Source of the DNA: an uncultured Hyphomicrobiales bacterium
GTDB taxonomy: Bacteria; Pseudomonadota; Alphaproteobacteria; Rhizobiales; Beijerinckiaceae
Assembly: GCA_903900975.1 (NCBI GenBank)
Contig: CAIUPE010000027.1
Coordinates: forward strand, 1 to 32,488
Reading direction: 5' to 3'
DNA length: 32,488 bases
A program made the position numbers and the translations under genes. Numbering within the stretch: position 1 is the first letter of the stretch; each line of letters opens with the position of its first letter. Positions 14,781 through 23,392 of this stretch are shown here, piece after piece. The notes below the pieces were generated by a model. It was not told where the DNA came from. It saw nothing but the letters and a program-made list of their open reading frames with translations, and searched no databases.

Positions 14781-15713
14781 ATGAGCCTATCAAAAAGCGG
14801 CGTCGCAATTCTTGGTATTTTTGTTGCTGATTTAGCGTTTCGCTCTGGGCGAATGCCTGCCGTGGGCGAAACCATTATCGGTTCGGGCTTTGCAATGGGA
14901 CCCGGAGGAAAGGGCTCCAATCAAGCTGTCGCTGCAGCCCGAGCGGGCGTCCATGTTCGATTTATTTCAAAAATAGGCTCGGACTCGTTTGGCGATATCG
15001 CCATGGCAACTTGGACCCATGAGGGGATCGAAACCCATGTCGGTCGTTCCAAGGATCAGCCAACGGGGGCTGCCTTTATTTATGTTAATGACAAGAATGG
15101 CGAAAACGCCATCATCGTCGTACCGGGCGCGGCCGGTACGATCTCGATCGCGGATGTTGAGGCGGTGGGCGATGCTATTCGAGGATCAGCCGTGTTTGTC
15201 ACACAATTGGAGCAACCAACAGCAGCGGCACAACGCGGCCTTGAAATTGCGCGGCAGGCAAATGTGATCACTATTTTTAACCCCGCACCGGCAGAGCCCT
15301 TTGCCGATGCAATCTACAGTCTAACAGATTTCATCACGCCCAACGAAAGCGAAGCGGCGGCGTTGACGGGTCTGCCGGTCGAGAGTGTCGACGATGCCAA
15401 ACGGGCAGGAGACGCCTTTTTGAAAAAGGGCGTAGGTACCGCTTTGATTACGTTAGGGGAAAAAGGCGCTTTGCTTCACACGAGGGAACAATCTGTTTTG
15501 GTTCCCGCCTTCAATGCCGGAAACGTTGTTGAAACAGCAGGCGCAGGCGATGCCTTTAATGGCGGTTTCGCCGCCGCACTTGCTCGAGGTATGGACCCGT
15601 TGTCGGCAACCCGGTTTGGCTGTGCCGCGGCAGGCATATCGGTAACCCGTCATGGAACGGCGCCGGCCATGCCGACGCTCGCCGAAATCGACTCCCTTCT
15701 GGCCGGATCGTGA
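14781..15713 (+). CDS. PfkB-family sugar kinase (ribokinase-like), copy 2
   Basis: 310 residues, normal ribokinase length. Signature 1 is GPGGKGSNQAVAAARAG (GGKGSNQA at 42-49), exactly the ribokinase type; signature 2 is ETAGAGDAFNGGF with catalytic base D257. A potassium-site-like C-terminal AAAGISVTRHGTAPAMPT follows, as in ribokinases, which use a monovalent cation. It would transfer phosphate to O5 of ribose, 2-deoxyribose or a similar sugar. AAGG precedes the ATG. It is more canonical than copy 1 and is the likelier partner of DeoC, whose gene is divergently transcribed from the same control region. The GntR gene starts one base after its stop codon. Confidence 0.9.
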   Translation: MSLSKSGVAILGIFVADLAFRSGRMPAVGETIIGSGFAMGPGGKGSNQAVAAARAGVHVRFISKIGSDSFGDIAMATWTHEGIETHVGRSKDQPTGAAFIYVNDKNGENAIIVVPGAAGTISIADVEAVGDAIRGSAVFVTQLEQPTAAAQRGLEIARQANVITIFNPAPAEPFADAIYSLTDFITPNESEAAALTGLPVESVDDAKRAGDAFLKKGVGTALITLGEKGALLHTREQSVLVPAFNAGNVVETAGAGDAFNGGFAAALARGMDPLSATRFGCAAAGISVTRHGTAPAMPTLAEIDSLLAGS

Positions 15714-15714
15714 C

Positions 15715-16404
15715 GTGGAGCCGCTAAACTTGTCGCGCCAGCCCCAACAGGTGACGTTACAAGATCAAATTTATACCGATTTGCGCGGTCGTCTGATGGC
15801 CGGAATATTTAAGCCCGGTCAACCTATGAGTATCCGAACCATCGCGGCCTTGGTGGGAGCAAGCGCGATGCCGGTTCGCGATGCGCTTCGGCGTTTGGAA
15901 TCCGAACACGCCATTGTGCCGGGCCCCAATCGAAGTTTGATGGTTCCGATTATCACCCGTGAAACGTTACATGAAATTCGGGATATTCGATTGGCGTTGG
16001 AAGTCATTGCCGTAGAGGCTGCGGCCAATAGGATGACACCGGAAGGTCTCGCCTCCATTGCGCGAGCGTGCGAAGAAATGGCGGAGGCGATTAGATGCCA
16101 ACAAATCGATGCCTATTTGCGGTTCAATTGGGCCTTTCATTATCAGATTTACCAATCGGCGGGACTTCCGCTCCTGTTAGAAGTAATCGAAACAATGTGG
16201 ACTCGGATGGGGCCACAAATTCGTGTCGCCGCGATTGAACAAACGCACTTCAAGATCGCAATGAAGGCCCATTGGGCTATTCTCGAAGCCTTGAAAAAGA
16301 ACGATGGCGATGGCGCTCGAAAGGCCCTCGTTCATGATATTTCAAGTGCAGCGCGGGATTTAGATCGTTGGCTTAGCGCGCAGAAAATTTCAAAGGAACG
16401 CTAA
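15715..16404 (+). CDS. GntR-family regulator, FCD (FadR) subgroup
   Basis: 229 residues from the GTG at 15715, which lies one base after the kinase stop and has GGA at proper spacing. Longer starts would run inside the kinase gene. Residues about 12-75 are the GntR winged helix (LQDQIYTDLRGRLMAGIFKPG, then LVGASAMPVRDALRRLESE); residues about 80-215 are an all-helical FCD effector domain (EIRDIRLALEVIAVEAAA, FNWAFHYQIYQSAG, KAHWAILEAL) with His residues that in FCD proteins coordinate a metal at the ligand site. It most likely represses the fucU-PfkB operon and perhaps the divergent deoC operon through the palindrome at 14030-14045. It also sits beside the MalK-type ATPase gene of the second cluster. 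Confidence 0.88.
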   Translation: MEPLNLSRQPQQVTLQDQIYTDLRGRLMAGIFKPGQPMSIRTIAALVGASAMPVRDALRRLESEHAIVPGPNRSLMVPIITRETLHEIRDIRLALEVIAVEAAANRMTPEGLASIARACEEMAEAIRCQQIDAYLRFNWAFHYQIYQSAGLPLLLEVIETMWTRMGPQIRVAAIEQTHFKIAMKAHWAILEALKKNDGDGARKALVHDISSAARDLDRWLSAQKISKER

Positions 16405-16477
16405 CGCCGATTTATCGACCGATAGGCTAAAAATATGAATTGAAAACAAAGATTTACACTTGCAGGCGATCCAAAAT

Positions 16478-16500
16478 AGCCGCAGATTACAGCGGCTTTT
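16478..16500 (+). terminator. Short hairpin with U-run between gntR and the ATPase gene
   Basis: AGCCGC (16478-16483) and GCGGCT (16492-16497) form a 6-bp stem with an 8-base loop, followed by TTTT. It is 74 bases after the GntR stop and 37 before the ATPase start, so it could end the GntR transcript or, since no promoter fits after it, act as an attenuator for the ATPase gene. It has the same stem sequence as the leader hairpin at 936-975. Confidence 0.55.
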
Positions 16501-16536
16501 AAACGGCTTAAAAACAAAGAAGATTGGGAGAATAAA

Positions 16537-17634
16537 ATGGCTGGCCTGAGACTTCACGGCGTGAAGAAATCCTTCGGCGAAGTGCCGGTCATTCGCGGTA
16601 TTGATCTCGATATTATTGATGGTGAATTTTGCGTTTTTGTCGGTCCTTCGGGATGCGGTAAATCGACGTTACTGCGCATGATTGCAGGCTTGGAGGAAAT
16701 GACCGAAGGTCTGATCACGATTGGTGATCGAGACGTGACTTGGCTGCCTCCGGCCAGGCGCGGCATCTCAATGGTATTTCAATCCTACGCGCTCTATCCG
16801 CATATGACGGTCGCGCAGAATATCGCTTTTGGATTGAAGATGGCAAAGCTTCCTAAGGCTGAAATTGACGCACGTACCGGCAAGGCCGCTAAGCTGCTCC
16901 AGCTGACAGAATTGCTTTCCCGTCGTCCGGCGCAATTATCGGGCGGTCAACGGCAACGCGTCGCCATCGGCCGCGCCATTGTTCGCGAGCCCGATGTGTT
17001 CTTGTTCGACGAGCCGCTCTCAAACCTAGATGCCGCCTTGCGCGTTCAGATGCGGATCGAGATTTCAAAGCTACATAACGACCTCAAAGCAACCATGATC
17101 TATGTTACTCATGATCAGGTTGAGGCCATGACAATGGCCGATAAAATTGTTGTGCTAAATGCCGGCATGATCGCGCAAGTTGGTTCACCGCTGGAACTTT
17201 ACCATCGTCCTAATAATCTTTTCGTGGCTACCTTTATCGGCAGCCCGAAGATGAATTTGATTGAAGGCCGCGTTGAGGAAGTGGTCAATGGCAACGCCCG
17301 AATTCAGCTTGCCAGTGGCTCGATGATCGAGGTTCCGACTCGAGGCACCACGGTTGCGATGGGGCCCGTAACGTTGGGTGTGCGGCCTGAACATTTGCTC
17401 GTCGGCAAGACGGGAGCCGTCAATAGTTTTAAAGGAAAGGTGCAGCTTTCAGAGCATTTGGGCGGCGAAACCATGCTCTATGTCAGCGCGCCCGATATTG
17501 AGCAATGCGTTATCAAGGCGGATGGTCTGGCACCGCAACGCGCGGGCGACGAGATCACGGTCGAGCTCGCGCCTCAGACTTGCCATCTCTTCGACGCAAA
17601 TGGCCAAGCCATCGTGAACGGATCGCTGATTTGA
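16537..17634 (+). CDS. Sugar ABC importer ATPase, MalK/UgpC type
   Basis: 365 residues. One nucleotide-binding domain: Walker [10 protein letters not shown] at 36-44, Q82 in [12 protein letters not shown], signature LSGGQ at 134-138, Walker B ending D158-E159, switch His in [15 protein letters not shown]. Residues about 235-360 form the regulatory TOBE/OB domain typical of MalK/UgpC proteins ([30 protein letters not shown]). One gene would supply both copies of the ATPase dimer. The matching MalF/MalG-type permeases and binding protein (21186-25054) have no ATPase of their own, so this is the obvious partner although it lies on the other strand and converges with that operon (17 bases between stops). 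GGGAG precedes the ATG. Confidence 0.93.
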   Translation: MAGLRLHGVKKSFGEVPVIRGIDLDIIDGEFCVFVGPSGCGKSTLLRMIAGLEEMTEGLITIGDRDVTWLPPARRGISMVFQSYALYPHMTVAQNIAFGLKMAKLPKAEIDARTGKAAKLLQLTELLSRRPAQLSGGQRQRVAIGRAIVREPDVFLFDEPLSNLDAALRVQMRIEISKLHNDLKATMIYVTHDQVEAMTMADKIVVLNAGMIAQVGSPLELYHRPNNLFVATFIGSPKMNLIEGRVEEVVNGNARIQLASGSMIEVPTRGTTVAMGPVTLGVRPEHLLVGKTGAVNSFKGKVQLSEHLGGETMLYVSAPDIEQCVIKADGLAPQRAGDEITVELAPQTCHLFDANGQAIVNGSLI

Positions 17635-17651
17635 TCGGCTTTATCGGCTGA

Positions 17652-19148
17652 TCAGTCGTTGAGCATAACCATCAAATCTTTGGTATGCTCATAAAGTGCG
17701 CGGAAAATACCATAGCGCTTTTGATAGAGTGCTTGATGTTCGTTGTTGGGCACCAACTCGGAATCCATTTTATTCCATTCCGCCATTGTTTCCGGTGTCA
17801 CATCGCCAATCGCCAGCGCTGCTAAAAAGGCGTCGCCATAAGAGGCCCCAAAGGTGCGGCTACGCAGCGTCTGCTTTTTGCCGGATATATCGGAAGTGGC
17901 CTGCGCCCAGACTTTATTCTTCAGCCCGCCGCCCACCGACTGAATGATCTTCGGGTCGTGGCCCGCTTGGCGAAAGGTTTCGATGATGTGGTTGGTACCG
18001 AACGCAATGCCCTCGAGCACCGCACGGAACATATCCGAGCGTTTATGGCTCAGCGTGAGGCCGAAAAAACTACCTTTGGCATGCGGATCAAAAAGCGGGC
18101 TTTGAGCACCTGCAAAATAGGGCAAAAAAACCAGACCATTAGCGCCCACAGGTGAGAGCGCCGCTTCTTCTGCCAATAACGGCATCGCGTTCTCGGTTGG
18201 CAATTCGCGCGCAAATTGATCGCGGAACCAATGTGTCAATGTGCCTGTCGTGGCCATTCCCGCCATCGAAGCATGTTGTCCCGGAAACAGCCAAGGCGCG
18301 TACCACAAACGGCTATCGCGCACACGTTCCGCTGTGACTTGAATGATGAAAATTGTCGAGCCGTACATCACCATCATCTCGCCGGGCGATTGCACGCCGA
18401 CGCTGATGGCCTCAGACGCTGCATCAATGGTGCCCGCTATCACTGGGGTGCCCATAGCAAGGCCCGTCTCGGACGCAGCGTTCGCCGTGACATGACCGAC
18501 AATATCGGTGCTCCACGCGAGATCGGGCAGCATTGCGCGATTAATCAAATCGGGCGCTAGTTTCATGTTCCAATCTAGCGCTGCCACATCATAAATCGGA
18601 CTCGAATTCGCGGCTGAATAATGGTCGATGACATACACACCGGTCAGGCGATGAACGATGAAGGAGGTGGAGGTCAGGATCTTATGCGTTTTGGCAAAAA
18701 TCTCGGGGTGGTTGCGTTTAAGCCAGAGAATTTTTGGCCCCACGGATTGCGTGGTCAGCGCATTGCCGCAGAGCTCCAAAATGGCGTCGGCACCAATGTC
18801 GCGCGTCAAATCGTCGATTTCGCGGGTGGCGCGACCATCGACGCCATAAAGCACGCCGTTCATTAAAGGCTCGCCATCGCGGTCCACTGGCAGCATGCAT
18901 GGACCGATGGCGCTGGTGCCAATCGCTTTGATGTCTTTCGGGTCTACTTTACTGTCGGAAAGAAGAGCGCGCGTGATATGGACAAAGTCCCCCCACCAAT
19001 CCTCAATCGGGCGATGTTCTGCAAAGCCCGGCTGCGGCACAATCATCTTATGCGGGCGCGCGGCGCGGGCGACAATCTCGCCTTTGGCATCCACCAAAAC
19101 GCCTTTGGATTCGAAGGTGCCGATATCAACGCCGAGATAATAGGTCAT
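17652..19148 (-). CDS. FGGY-family carbohydrate kinase
   Basis: 498 residues from the ATG at 19148 (GAGG just upstream; a GTG four codons earlier overlaps that site). N-terminal phosphate-binding motif LGVDIGTFESKGVLVD, central AIGTSAIGPCMLPVD and a C-terminal FGGY signature region with SVGGGLKNKVWAQATSDISG and FGASYGDAFLAAL. The family includes xylulo-, ribulo-, glycero- and erythritol kinases; the internal DGRATREIDDL and GTIDAASEAISVG segments resemble xylulokinase-like members, but substrate cannot be assigned. It would phosphorylate the sugar or polyol delivered by the importer at 21186-25054. Last gene of the six-gene operon; starts 12 bases after the M42 stop. Confidence 0.9.
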   Translation of the reverse strand: MTYYLGVDIGTFESKGVLVDAKGEIVARAARPHKMIVPQPGFAEHRPIEDWWGDFVHITRALLSDSKVDPKDIKAIGTSAIGPCMLPVDRDGEPLMNGVLYGVDGRATREIDDLTRDIGADAILELCGNALTTQSVGPKILWLKRNHPEIFAKTHKILTSTSFIVHRLTGVYVIDHYSAANSSPIYDVAALDWNMKLAPDLINRAMLPDLAWSTDIVGHVTANAASETGLAMGTPVIAGTIDAASEAISVGVQSPGEMMVMYGSTIFIIQVTAERVRDSRLWYAPWLFPGQHASMAGMATTGTLTHWFRDQFARELPTENAMPLLAEEAALSPVGANGLVFLPYFAGAQSPLFDPHAKGSFFGLTLSHKRSDMFRAVLEGIAFGTNHIIETFRQAGHDPKIIQSVGGGLKNKVWAQATSDISGKKQTLRSRTFGASYGDAFLAALAIGDVTPETMAEWNKMDSELVPNNEHQALYQKRYGIFRALYEHTKDLMVMLND

Positions 19149-19160
19149 GGCTCGCCTCAC

Positions 19161-20294
19161 TCAGGGTTCATGCGGATCGCGGTCAAGGCTATAGCCACCA
19201 TCAATGCGCGAAATACCCTCGACCAGAAGCTTTGTCAGTCCGGCCAAATCGCCGATATCGCACATCTCGAGCGAGGAGTGTGTGTAGCGGCAAGGGAAGC
19301 CCAAATCGATCACCGCCACACCGGAATGGACGAGCTGGACATAGGAGGATTCCGTCAACGCGCCGATATGGGCGCTGCGTTGTAAATTCAAATGATGATC
19401 CCGCGCCGTCTCATCAAACAAAGTCACAATGGCAGGATGCGGTATGGCACCATTCAGCGTACCGCGGCCATGGAAACTATACAGGCTCATCGCAGGCCCT
19501 GTCCCTAACCGCACATCACCACGCGATGCCATATCCGGCGTGTCGGAGGCGAGGATCAGATCAAGCTGGATCGCAATATCGGGCGAAAGGGCTTGGGCAG
19601 CGGTAACCGCACCCCGGAGGTTGAATTCTTCCTGCACGGAGAAAACGAAATGCACGGTGGGGTGCTTAATACCTTTGGCAAAGGCGCGCGCGACTTCCAA
19701 CACAACCGCGCATCCGGCGCGATCATCGACTGAGGTTCCAGCTACCCTGTCACCTGCAAGCTCGACATGATGCGGCCGATAGACAACGGGTGTACCCACC
19801 TTAATGCCTGCCAAGTCAACGTCATGCGAGGAAGCAAAACCCGCGTCGATATAGAGTTCTTGATAGGGCAGAACCTTGTATTTCTCGTCAGGTGTCGTGG
19901 CGTGGTGGCTCTTATTGGCGATGATGCCTTTCACATCGCGGCCCTCGCCGATGCAGAACAGCACTTCTTGCGACGGCAAAGCGCGCTCGGGCACACCGCC
20001 GAGACGCTCAACCCGGATTAGGCCATTCGCCTCAATCTTGCGAACGATGAGGCCCAATTGGTCCATATGGGCGTAGAGCATCACGCTCGGAGCTGCAGGG
20101 TCGCCTTGAAGCGTCGCAATCAGATTGCCGAGGCGGTCGGTTGAATGGCTAAAGCCAAGCTGATCCAACTCACGGGCAATGTGGAGACGAACCCGCCCCT
20201 CATAGCCGCTTAATCCCGGTATTAGCATAAGGTCACGCAGGCTGACGCGAAGCCTGTCTTTTAGCGCCGCATCATTCTGAAAACTCGATGCCAT
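19161..20294 (-). CDS. M42-family metallo-hydrolase (SgcX/FrvX-like)
   Basis: 377 residues from the ATG at 20294, chosen because GAAGGA precedes it; a longer frame to 20435 runs into the BtpA gene. All expected dimetal ligands are present: H76 and D78 in YAHMDQLG, D190/D191 in SVDDRAGC, E222-E223 in VQEEFNLRG, D251 in ASDTPDM and H339 in THSSLEM. M42 enzymes are cobalt- or zinc-dependent aminopeptidases, often large oligomers, and some are annotated as endoglucanases. In E. coli the M42 proteins SgcX and FrvX are encoded in sugar PTS loci, and here too the gene lies in a sugar operon, 10 bases after a BtpA/SgcQ-type gene. It may remove an amino-acyl or other amide-linked group from the imported compound; this is inference. 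Confidence 0.9.
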   Translation of the reverse strand: MASSFQNDAALKDRLRVSLRDLMLIPGLSGYEGRVRLHIARELDQLGFSHSTDRLGNLIATLQGDPAAPSVMLYAHMDQLGLIVRKIEANGLIRVERLGGVPERALPSQEVLFCIGEGRDVKGIIANKSHHATTPDEKYKVLPYQELYIDAGFASSHDVDLAGIKVGTPVVYRPHHVELAGDRVAGTSVDDRAGCAVVLEVARAFAKGIKHPTVHFVFSVQEEFNLRGAVTAAQALSPDIAIQLDLILASDTPDMASRGDVRLGTGPAMSLYSFHGRGTLNGAIPHPAIVTLFDETARDHHLNLQRSAHIGALTESSYVQLVHSGVAVIDLGFPCRYTHSSLEMCDIGDLAGLTKLLVEGISRIDGGYSLDRDPHEP

Positions 20295-20304
20295 AATTGA
20301 TCCT

Positions 20305-21117
20305 TCAGGATTTCCGCGCCGCGCGCACCAGCCGCATAAATTCCATCGCGCGGTCTGGATCAACAGCGTTCCACGTGTGGCCATCAACTTTGAGCGATGA
20401 TCCGACAATGCAGCCATCAGCGACGCGAAGCACATCGGTGATGGTGGAATGCTTCACGCCCGTATTGGCGAGAACCGGCGTATCGGGGAGCACTTTTTTG
20501 ACTGCTTCGAGATCCGACATCGCGGCCGCTTCGCCCGTTATCGCGCCTGACACCAAAATGGCATCGGGGATGCTGGAGAAGACGGCACTTCGCGCCCGAT
20601 CCGGCAGGCTGCGTTGGTCGAGCGAATGCGCAAATTCCGCCGAGACATTATAGAGCAGCGGCAAATCCCTGCGCCCAAGGCTATCGCGATACCGCATCGC
20701 CGCACCCGCATTCGGCGTCCATGGCCCCATATCGGAAGCATAGGTGCCGGTGAAAATTTCCCGAACAAAGGACGCGCCGGTGGCAGCCGCAAGCGCTATC
20801 GAACTCATCGGATCCCATAAGACATTCACGCCGAAGGGAATGGTGATCTCTGAGCGCACTTGGCCGATGAGAAACGCCATTGTCGCCGTAGACGCCGTAT
20901 CGACATTGAAGGCATAGGGACGGTCATTTTCATTGCCGAACATGATCGCATCAAAGCCTGCCGCTTGCAGGGCTTTCAGATCTTTTCGGACACCCTCCAA
21001 AAGGCCCGCAAGGCCAGCCTCCGCATCATACAAAGGCGATCCCGGAAGAGCGCCGATATGCACCATCGCGATGACGGGCTTACCCTGCCCAAAAACTTTC
21101 TGAAATTTAGTGCGCAT
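20305..21117 (-). CDS. BtpA/SgcQ-family TIM-barrel protein
   Basis: 270 residues. The opening VIAMVHIGALPGSPLYDAEAG, the GFDAIMFGNENDRPY segment, PFGVNVLWDPMSSIALAAA, FVREIFTGTYASDMGPW and the C-terminal VLANTGVKHSTITDVLRVADGCIVGSSLKVDG are the family pattern (H-x-G-x-L-P-G-x-P; E/G-N-x-x-x-x-P; I-V-G-x-x-L-K-x-D-G). The last of these is a phosphate-binding loop of the kind seen in many phosphosugar TIM barrels. BtpA was named for a photosystem I biogenesis factor in cyanobacteria; E. coli SgcQ is a member in a sugar locus. In this operon an aldolase- or epimerase-like role on a phosphorylated intermediate is more likely than a photosynthetic one. Length is normal for the family. 67 bases separate it from the permease gene. 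Confidence 0.88.
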   Translation of the reverse strand: MRTKFQKVFGQGKPVIAMVHIGALPGSPLYDAEAGLAGLLEGVRKDLKALQAAGFDAIMFGNENDRPYAFNVDTASTATMAFLIGQVRSEITIPFGVNVLWDPMSSIALAAATGASFVREIFTGTYASDMGPWTPNAGAAMRYRDSLGRRDLPLLYNVSAEFAHSLDQRSLPDRARSAVFSSIPDAILVSGAITGEAAAMSDLEAVKKVLPDTPVLANTGVKHSTITDVLRVADGCIVGSSLKVDGHTWNAVDPDRAMEFMRLVRAARKS

Positions 21118-21185
21118 GGATAATACCTAACTCCTACCGAATAGCTCAGCCTCGCATCAGACTGCGCCCTTTTGAACTAGCTTGA

Positions 21186-22112
21186 TTATTTAACCGCTCC
21201 AGCCGTTAAGCCCTTCACGATATAGCGTTCAAGGAAGACGCCGATGACAACCAAGGGCGCAATCGCACCCGTAGCCAACGCAGCCATCGTCCACCAGCTA
21301 ATACCCTGCGAGCCGGTTTGACTGGCCACCATTACTGGCAGTGTTTTTGCGCTGGTGCTGGTTAAAAGCGCCGCGAAGAAATATTCATTCCAGCACAAGA
21401 TGACCGCCAGAATAAACGCCGCCACCATGCCCGGCAGCGCGATTGGTAAAACGATGCGGATAAAGGCACCCCAAACGCCGCAGCCATCCACCATCGCCGC
21501 CTGTTCAAGCTCAATCGGGATCGTGTCGAACTGGTCGCGCATGATCCAGATGACAATCGGCAACACCATCAGCGTGTAAATCAAGATCAACCCGATGACG
21601 CTATCGAGAAGCGCGAGCTCCTTATATAAAACCAAGAATGGCATCGCGAGCACGACGGGCGGCAGCAGCAATTGGGACAGAAAGAAAAACGAGATATCCT
21701 TGTTTTTCCATGGGCCGAATTTGTACTGAAAGCGGCTTAAACCATAGGCCGCCGGCGCACCGATCAGCACCGCCAAAACCGGCGCGCCGATGGACACAAT
21801 CAGACTATTGGCAAAGCGCAGCAGGAACTCGTCACGCACGGTGGAGATCTGAAAAATCGTATCCGGCGAAAGACCCAGCGCGCGCCAGCCTTTCCAGTCG
21901 CCCTGAAAGCGCCCGATAAAAGGAATGATATCGCCTTGCGTGACATTGACCGCGGTTTTGAACGAGGTTGAAACTGTCCAGAAAATCGGGAAGAGGCAGA
22001 TGAATGCCCAAATCAACAGCGCACTATAAATCAGCACGCGCCCGGACATACGGGTCCAATTCCAAGGTTGTTTGGAAACTTGATAGGAGTGATCCATTCC
22101 GAGCCCGCTCAT
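21186..22112 (-). CDS. Sugar ABC importer permease, MalG type
   Basis: 308 residues. Starts at ATG 22112, overlapping the previous stop as ATGA and preceded by GGGAGG. Six predicted membrane helices; N-terminal helix LIYSALLIWAFICLFPIFWTVSTSF, then the cytoplasmic EAA loop at about 220-245 (ELEQAAMVDGCGVWGAFIRIVLPIALPG), which contacts the ATPase. The C terminus ends FLERYIVKGLTAGAVKG-like, as usual for MalG-type permeases (the protein stops at TAGAVK). It forms the membrane channel with the MalF-type partner encoded just upstream and would use the ATPase at 16537-17634. Confidence 0.92.
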   Translation of the reverse strand: MSGLGMDHSYQVSKQPWNWTRMSGRVLIYSALLIWAFICLFPIFWTVSTSFKTAVNVTQGDIIPFIGRFQGDWKGWRALGLSPDTIFQISTVRDEFLLRFANSLIVSIGAPVLAVLIGAPAAYGLSRFQYKFGPWKNKDISFFFLSQLLLPPVVLAMPFLVLYKELALLDSVIGLILIYTLMVLPIVIWIMRDQFDTIPIELEQAAMVDGCGVWGAFIRIVLPIALPGMVAAFILAVILCWNEYFFAALLTSTSAKTLPVMVASQTGSQGISWWTMAALATGAIAPLVVIGVFLERYIVKGLTAGAVK

Positions 22113-23227
22113 AGTGCTGCCTCCCTGCGCATAAAGCGACCAACGGCGTTCAACAGCAAGGTCATGAACACGATGATGAGAACAAGATAGACCTCGGCCA
22201 CCATGGTGCCGTAGCCGACATTGGAGCGGTCGCGGTATTCGCGGAAGATGAAGCTCGAAATCGTATCGGTTGCGCCGCCGGGGCCGCCCGAGGTGGTGTT
22301 GATCACGATATCAGCAAGTTTCAATTGGAAGATGATGCGCAAGATGATGGTGGTGACACTCACCGGCAGCATCAAGGGAAACGTAATTTGCCAGAAGGTG
22401 GACCAACTCGACGCGCCGTCCACTTTTGCAGCTTCCTGAATATCCTTCGGAATGGCTTGTAGACCCGCCAGCAGCATGATGATCATGAACGGGATCCAAA
22501 CCCATGCATCAAGCGCAATGATGCTGAAACGCGCAATCCACGGTGTGGCAAAAAACGCCGGATTATCCCAGCCGAGATGGCGCATCAAAGCAGCCAATGG
22601 CCCGAACCGGAATTCCATCAGCGATTTGCCAATCATCCAGCTGACCGCCACCGGGCTCAGCATGAAAGGGAGAAGGAAGGCCACGCGAAAGAATTTGCGG
22701 GCGCGGATATCGGCATTCAGTAAGAGCGCCAAGCCAAAGGCCAGCGCGTATTGCACGAAAACGCTCAACACATAAAACGTCATATTGCGCAGCGCATTCC
22801 AGAAATACGCATCATTGATAAGCGTGCGAAGATTATCGAGCCCGTTGAATTTTTGTCCCTCAAAGGAACTGAGGTTCCATTCTGAAAACGCGATATACAA
22901 TCCGAAAATAGTCGGGAAAATCACCAGCGCCACGGTAAACAACAAAGCCGGCAGCAGGAACAAAGCCTTATAGCCCGCCTCGCCCCGCATCATGACTTGA
23001 CCAACGCCAAGGGCCACCGCCCATACAAGGTAGGCGTAAAGCGACAGACGCCACGTGCCAAGGCCCAGCGCAAGGGTACCAGAGGCTTCTAGAGCCTGCG
23101 CAGCCGCAATGGCGACCAGCAACACGCTTGCAGCAAGAACCACCATACGCCCTGCCCAACGGCGCGCTTCCGGAGCCATTGGAGGTCGGACGAGGGGAAC
23201 CAAAAATGATGAGGCAGACTGAGTCAT
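22109..23227 (-). CDS. Sugar ABC importer permease, MalF type
   Basis: 372 residues from the ATG at 23227; GGAA precedes it. The frame is open up to 23326 but that part is not coding-like and would run into the hairpin. Extra N-terminal hydrophobic segments (about 25-85) precede the transport core, giving about eight helices, as in MalF-like proteins that are longer than MalG. Core features: LPALLFTVALVIFPTIFGLYIAFSEWNL, and the EAA loop AIPKDIQEAAKVDGASSWSTFWQITFP-like region near 260-285. Transcribed after the binding-protein gene, separated from it by an attenuating hairpin (23315-23352), and overlapping the MalG-type gene by four bases. Confidence 0.92.
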   Translation of the reverse strand: MTQSASSFLVPLVRPPMAPEARRWAGRMVVLAASVLLVAIAAAQALEASGTLALGLGTWRLSLYAYLVWAVALGVGQVMMRGEAGYKALFLLPALLFTVALVIFPTIFGLYIAFSEWNLSSFEGQKFNGLDNLRTLINDAYFWNALRNMTFYVLSVFVQYALAFGLALLLNADIRARKFFRVAFLLPFMLSPVAVSWMIGKSLMEFRFGPLAALMRHLGWDNPAFFATPWIARFSIIALDAWVWIPFMIIMLLAGLQAIPKDIQEAAKVDGASSWSTFWQITFPLMLPVSVTTIILRIIFQLKLADIVINTTSGGPGGATDTISSFIFREYRDRSNVGYGTMVAEVYLVLIIVFMTLLLNAVGRFMRREAAL

Positions 23228-23314
23228 AGCGTTCCAAATTTCAAAACGAAACTCTGATTGTACAAAACCTATCGTTAGCCGGGTCTGCGCAAAAAACCAG
23301 ATCCGTCGAAGGTT

Positions 23315-23352
23315 AAAATAAAACAACTGGCGGCGTCTTTAAGCGCCGCCAG
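23315..23352 (-). terminator. Hairpin with U-rich tail between binding protein and permease genes
   Basis: On the minus strand CTGGCGGCG (from 23352 down) pairs perfectly over 9 bp with CGCCGCCAG (down to 23327), loop of 8 bases, followed by TTGTTTTATTTT (23326-23315). This is an intrinsic terminator 40 bases after the binding-protein stop, likely partial, since the permeases have no clear promoter of their own. It would give an excess of binding protein. Confidence 0.82.
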
Positions 23353-23392
23353 TCGCATGAGTGAACCCTAAAAGTGACTAGGAGCGATCCGA

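Noticed and set aside
23228-23326. 33-residue N-terminal extension of the MalF-type permease
   Set aside because: It is rich in Phe/Arg without family similarity and abuts the terminator hairpin; the ATG at 23227 is a better start.
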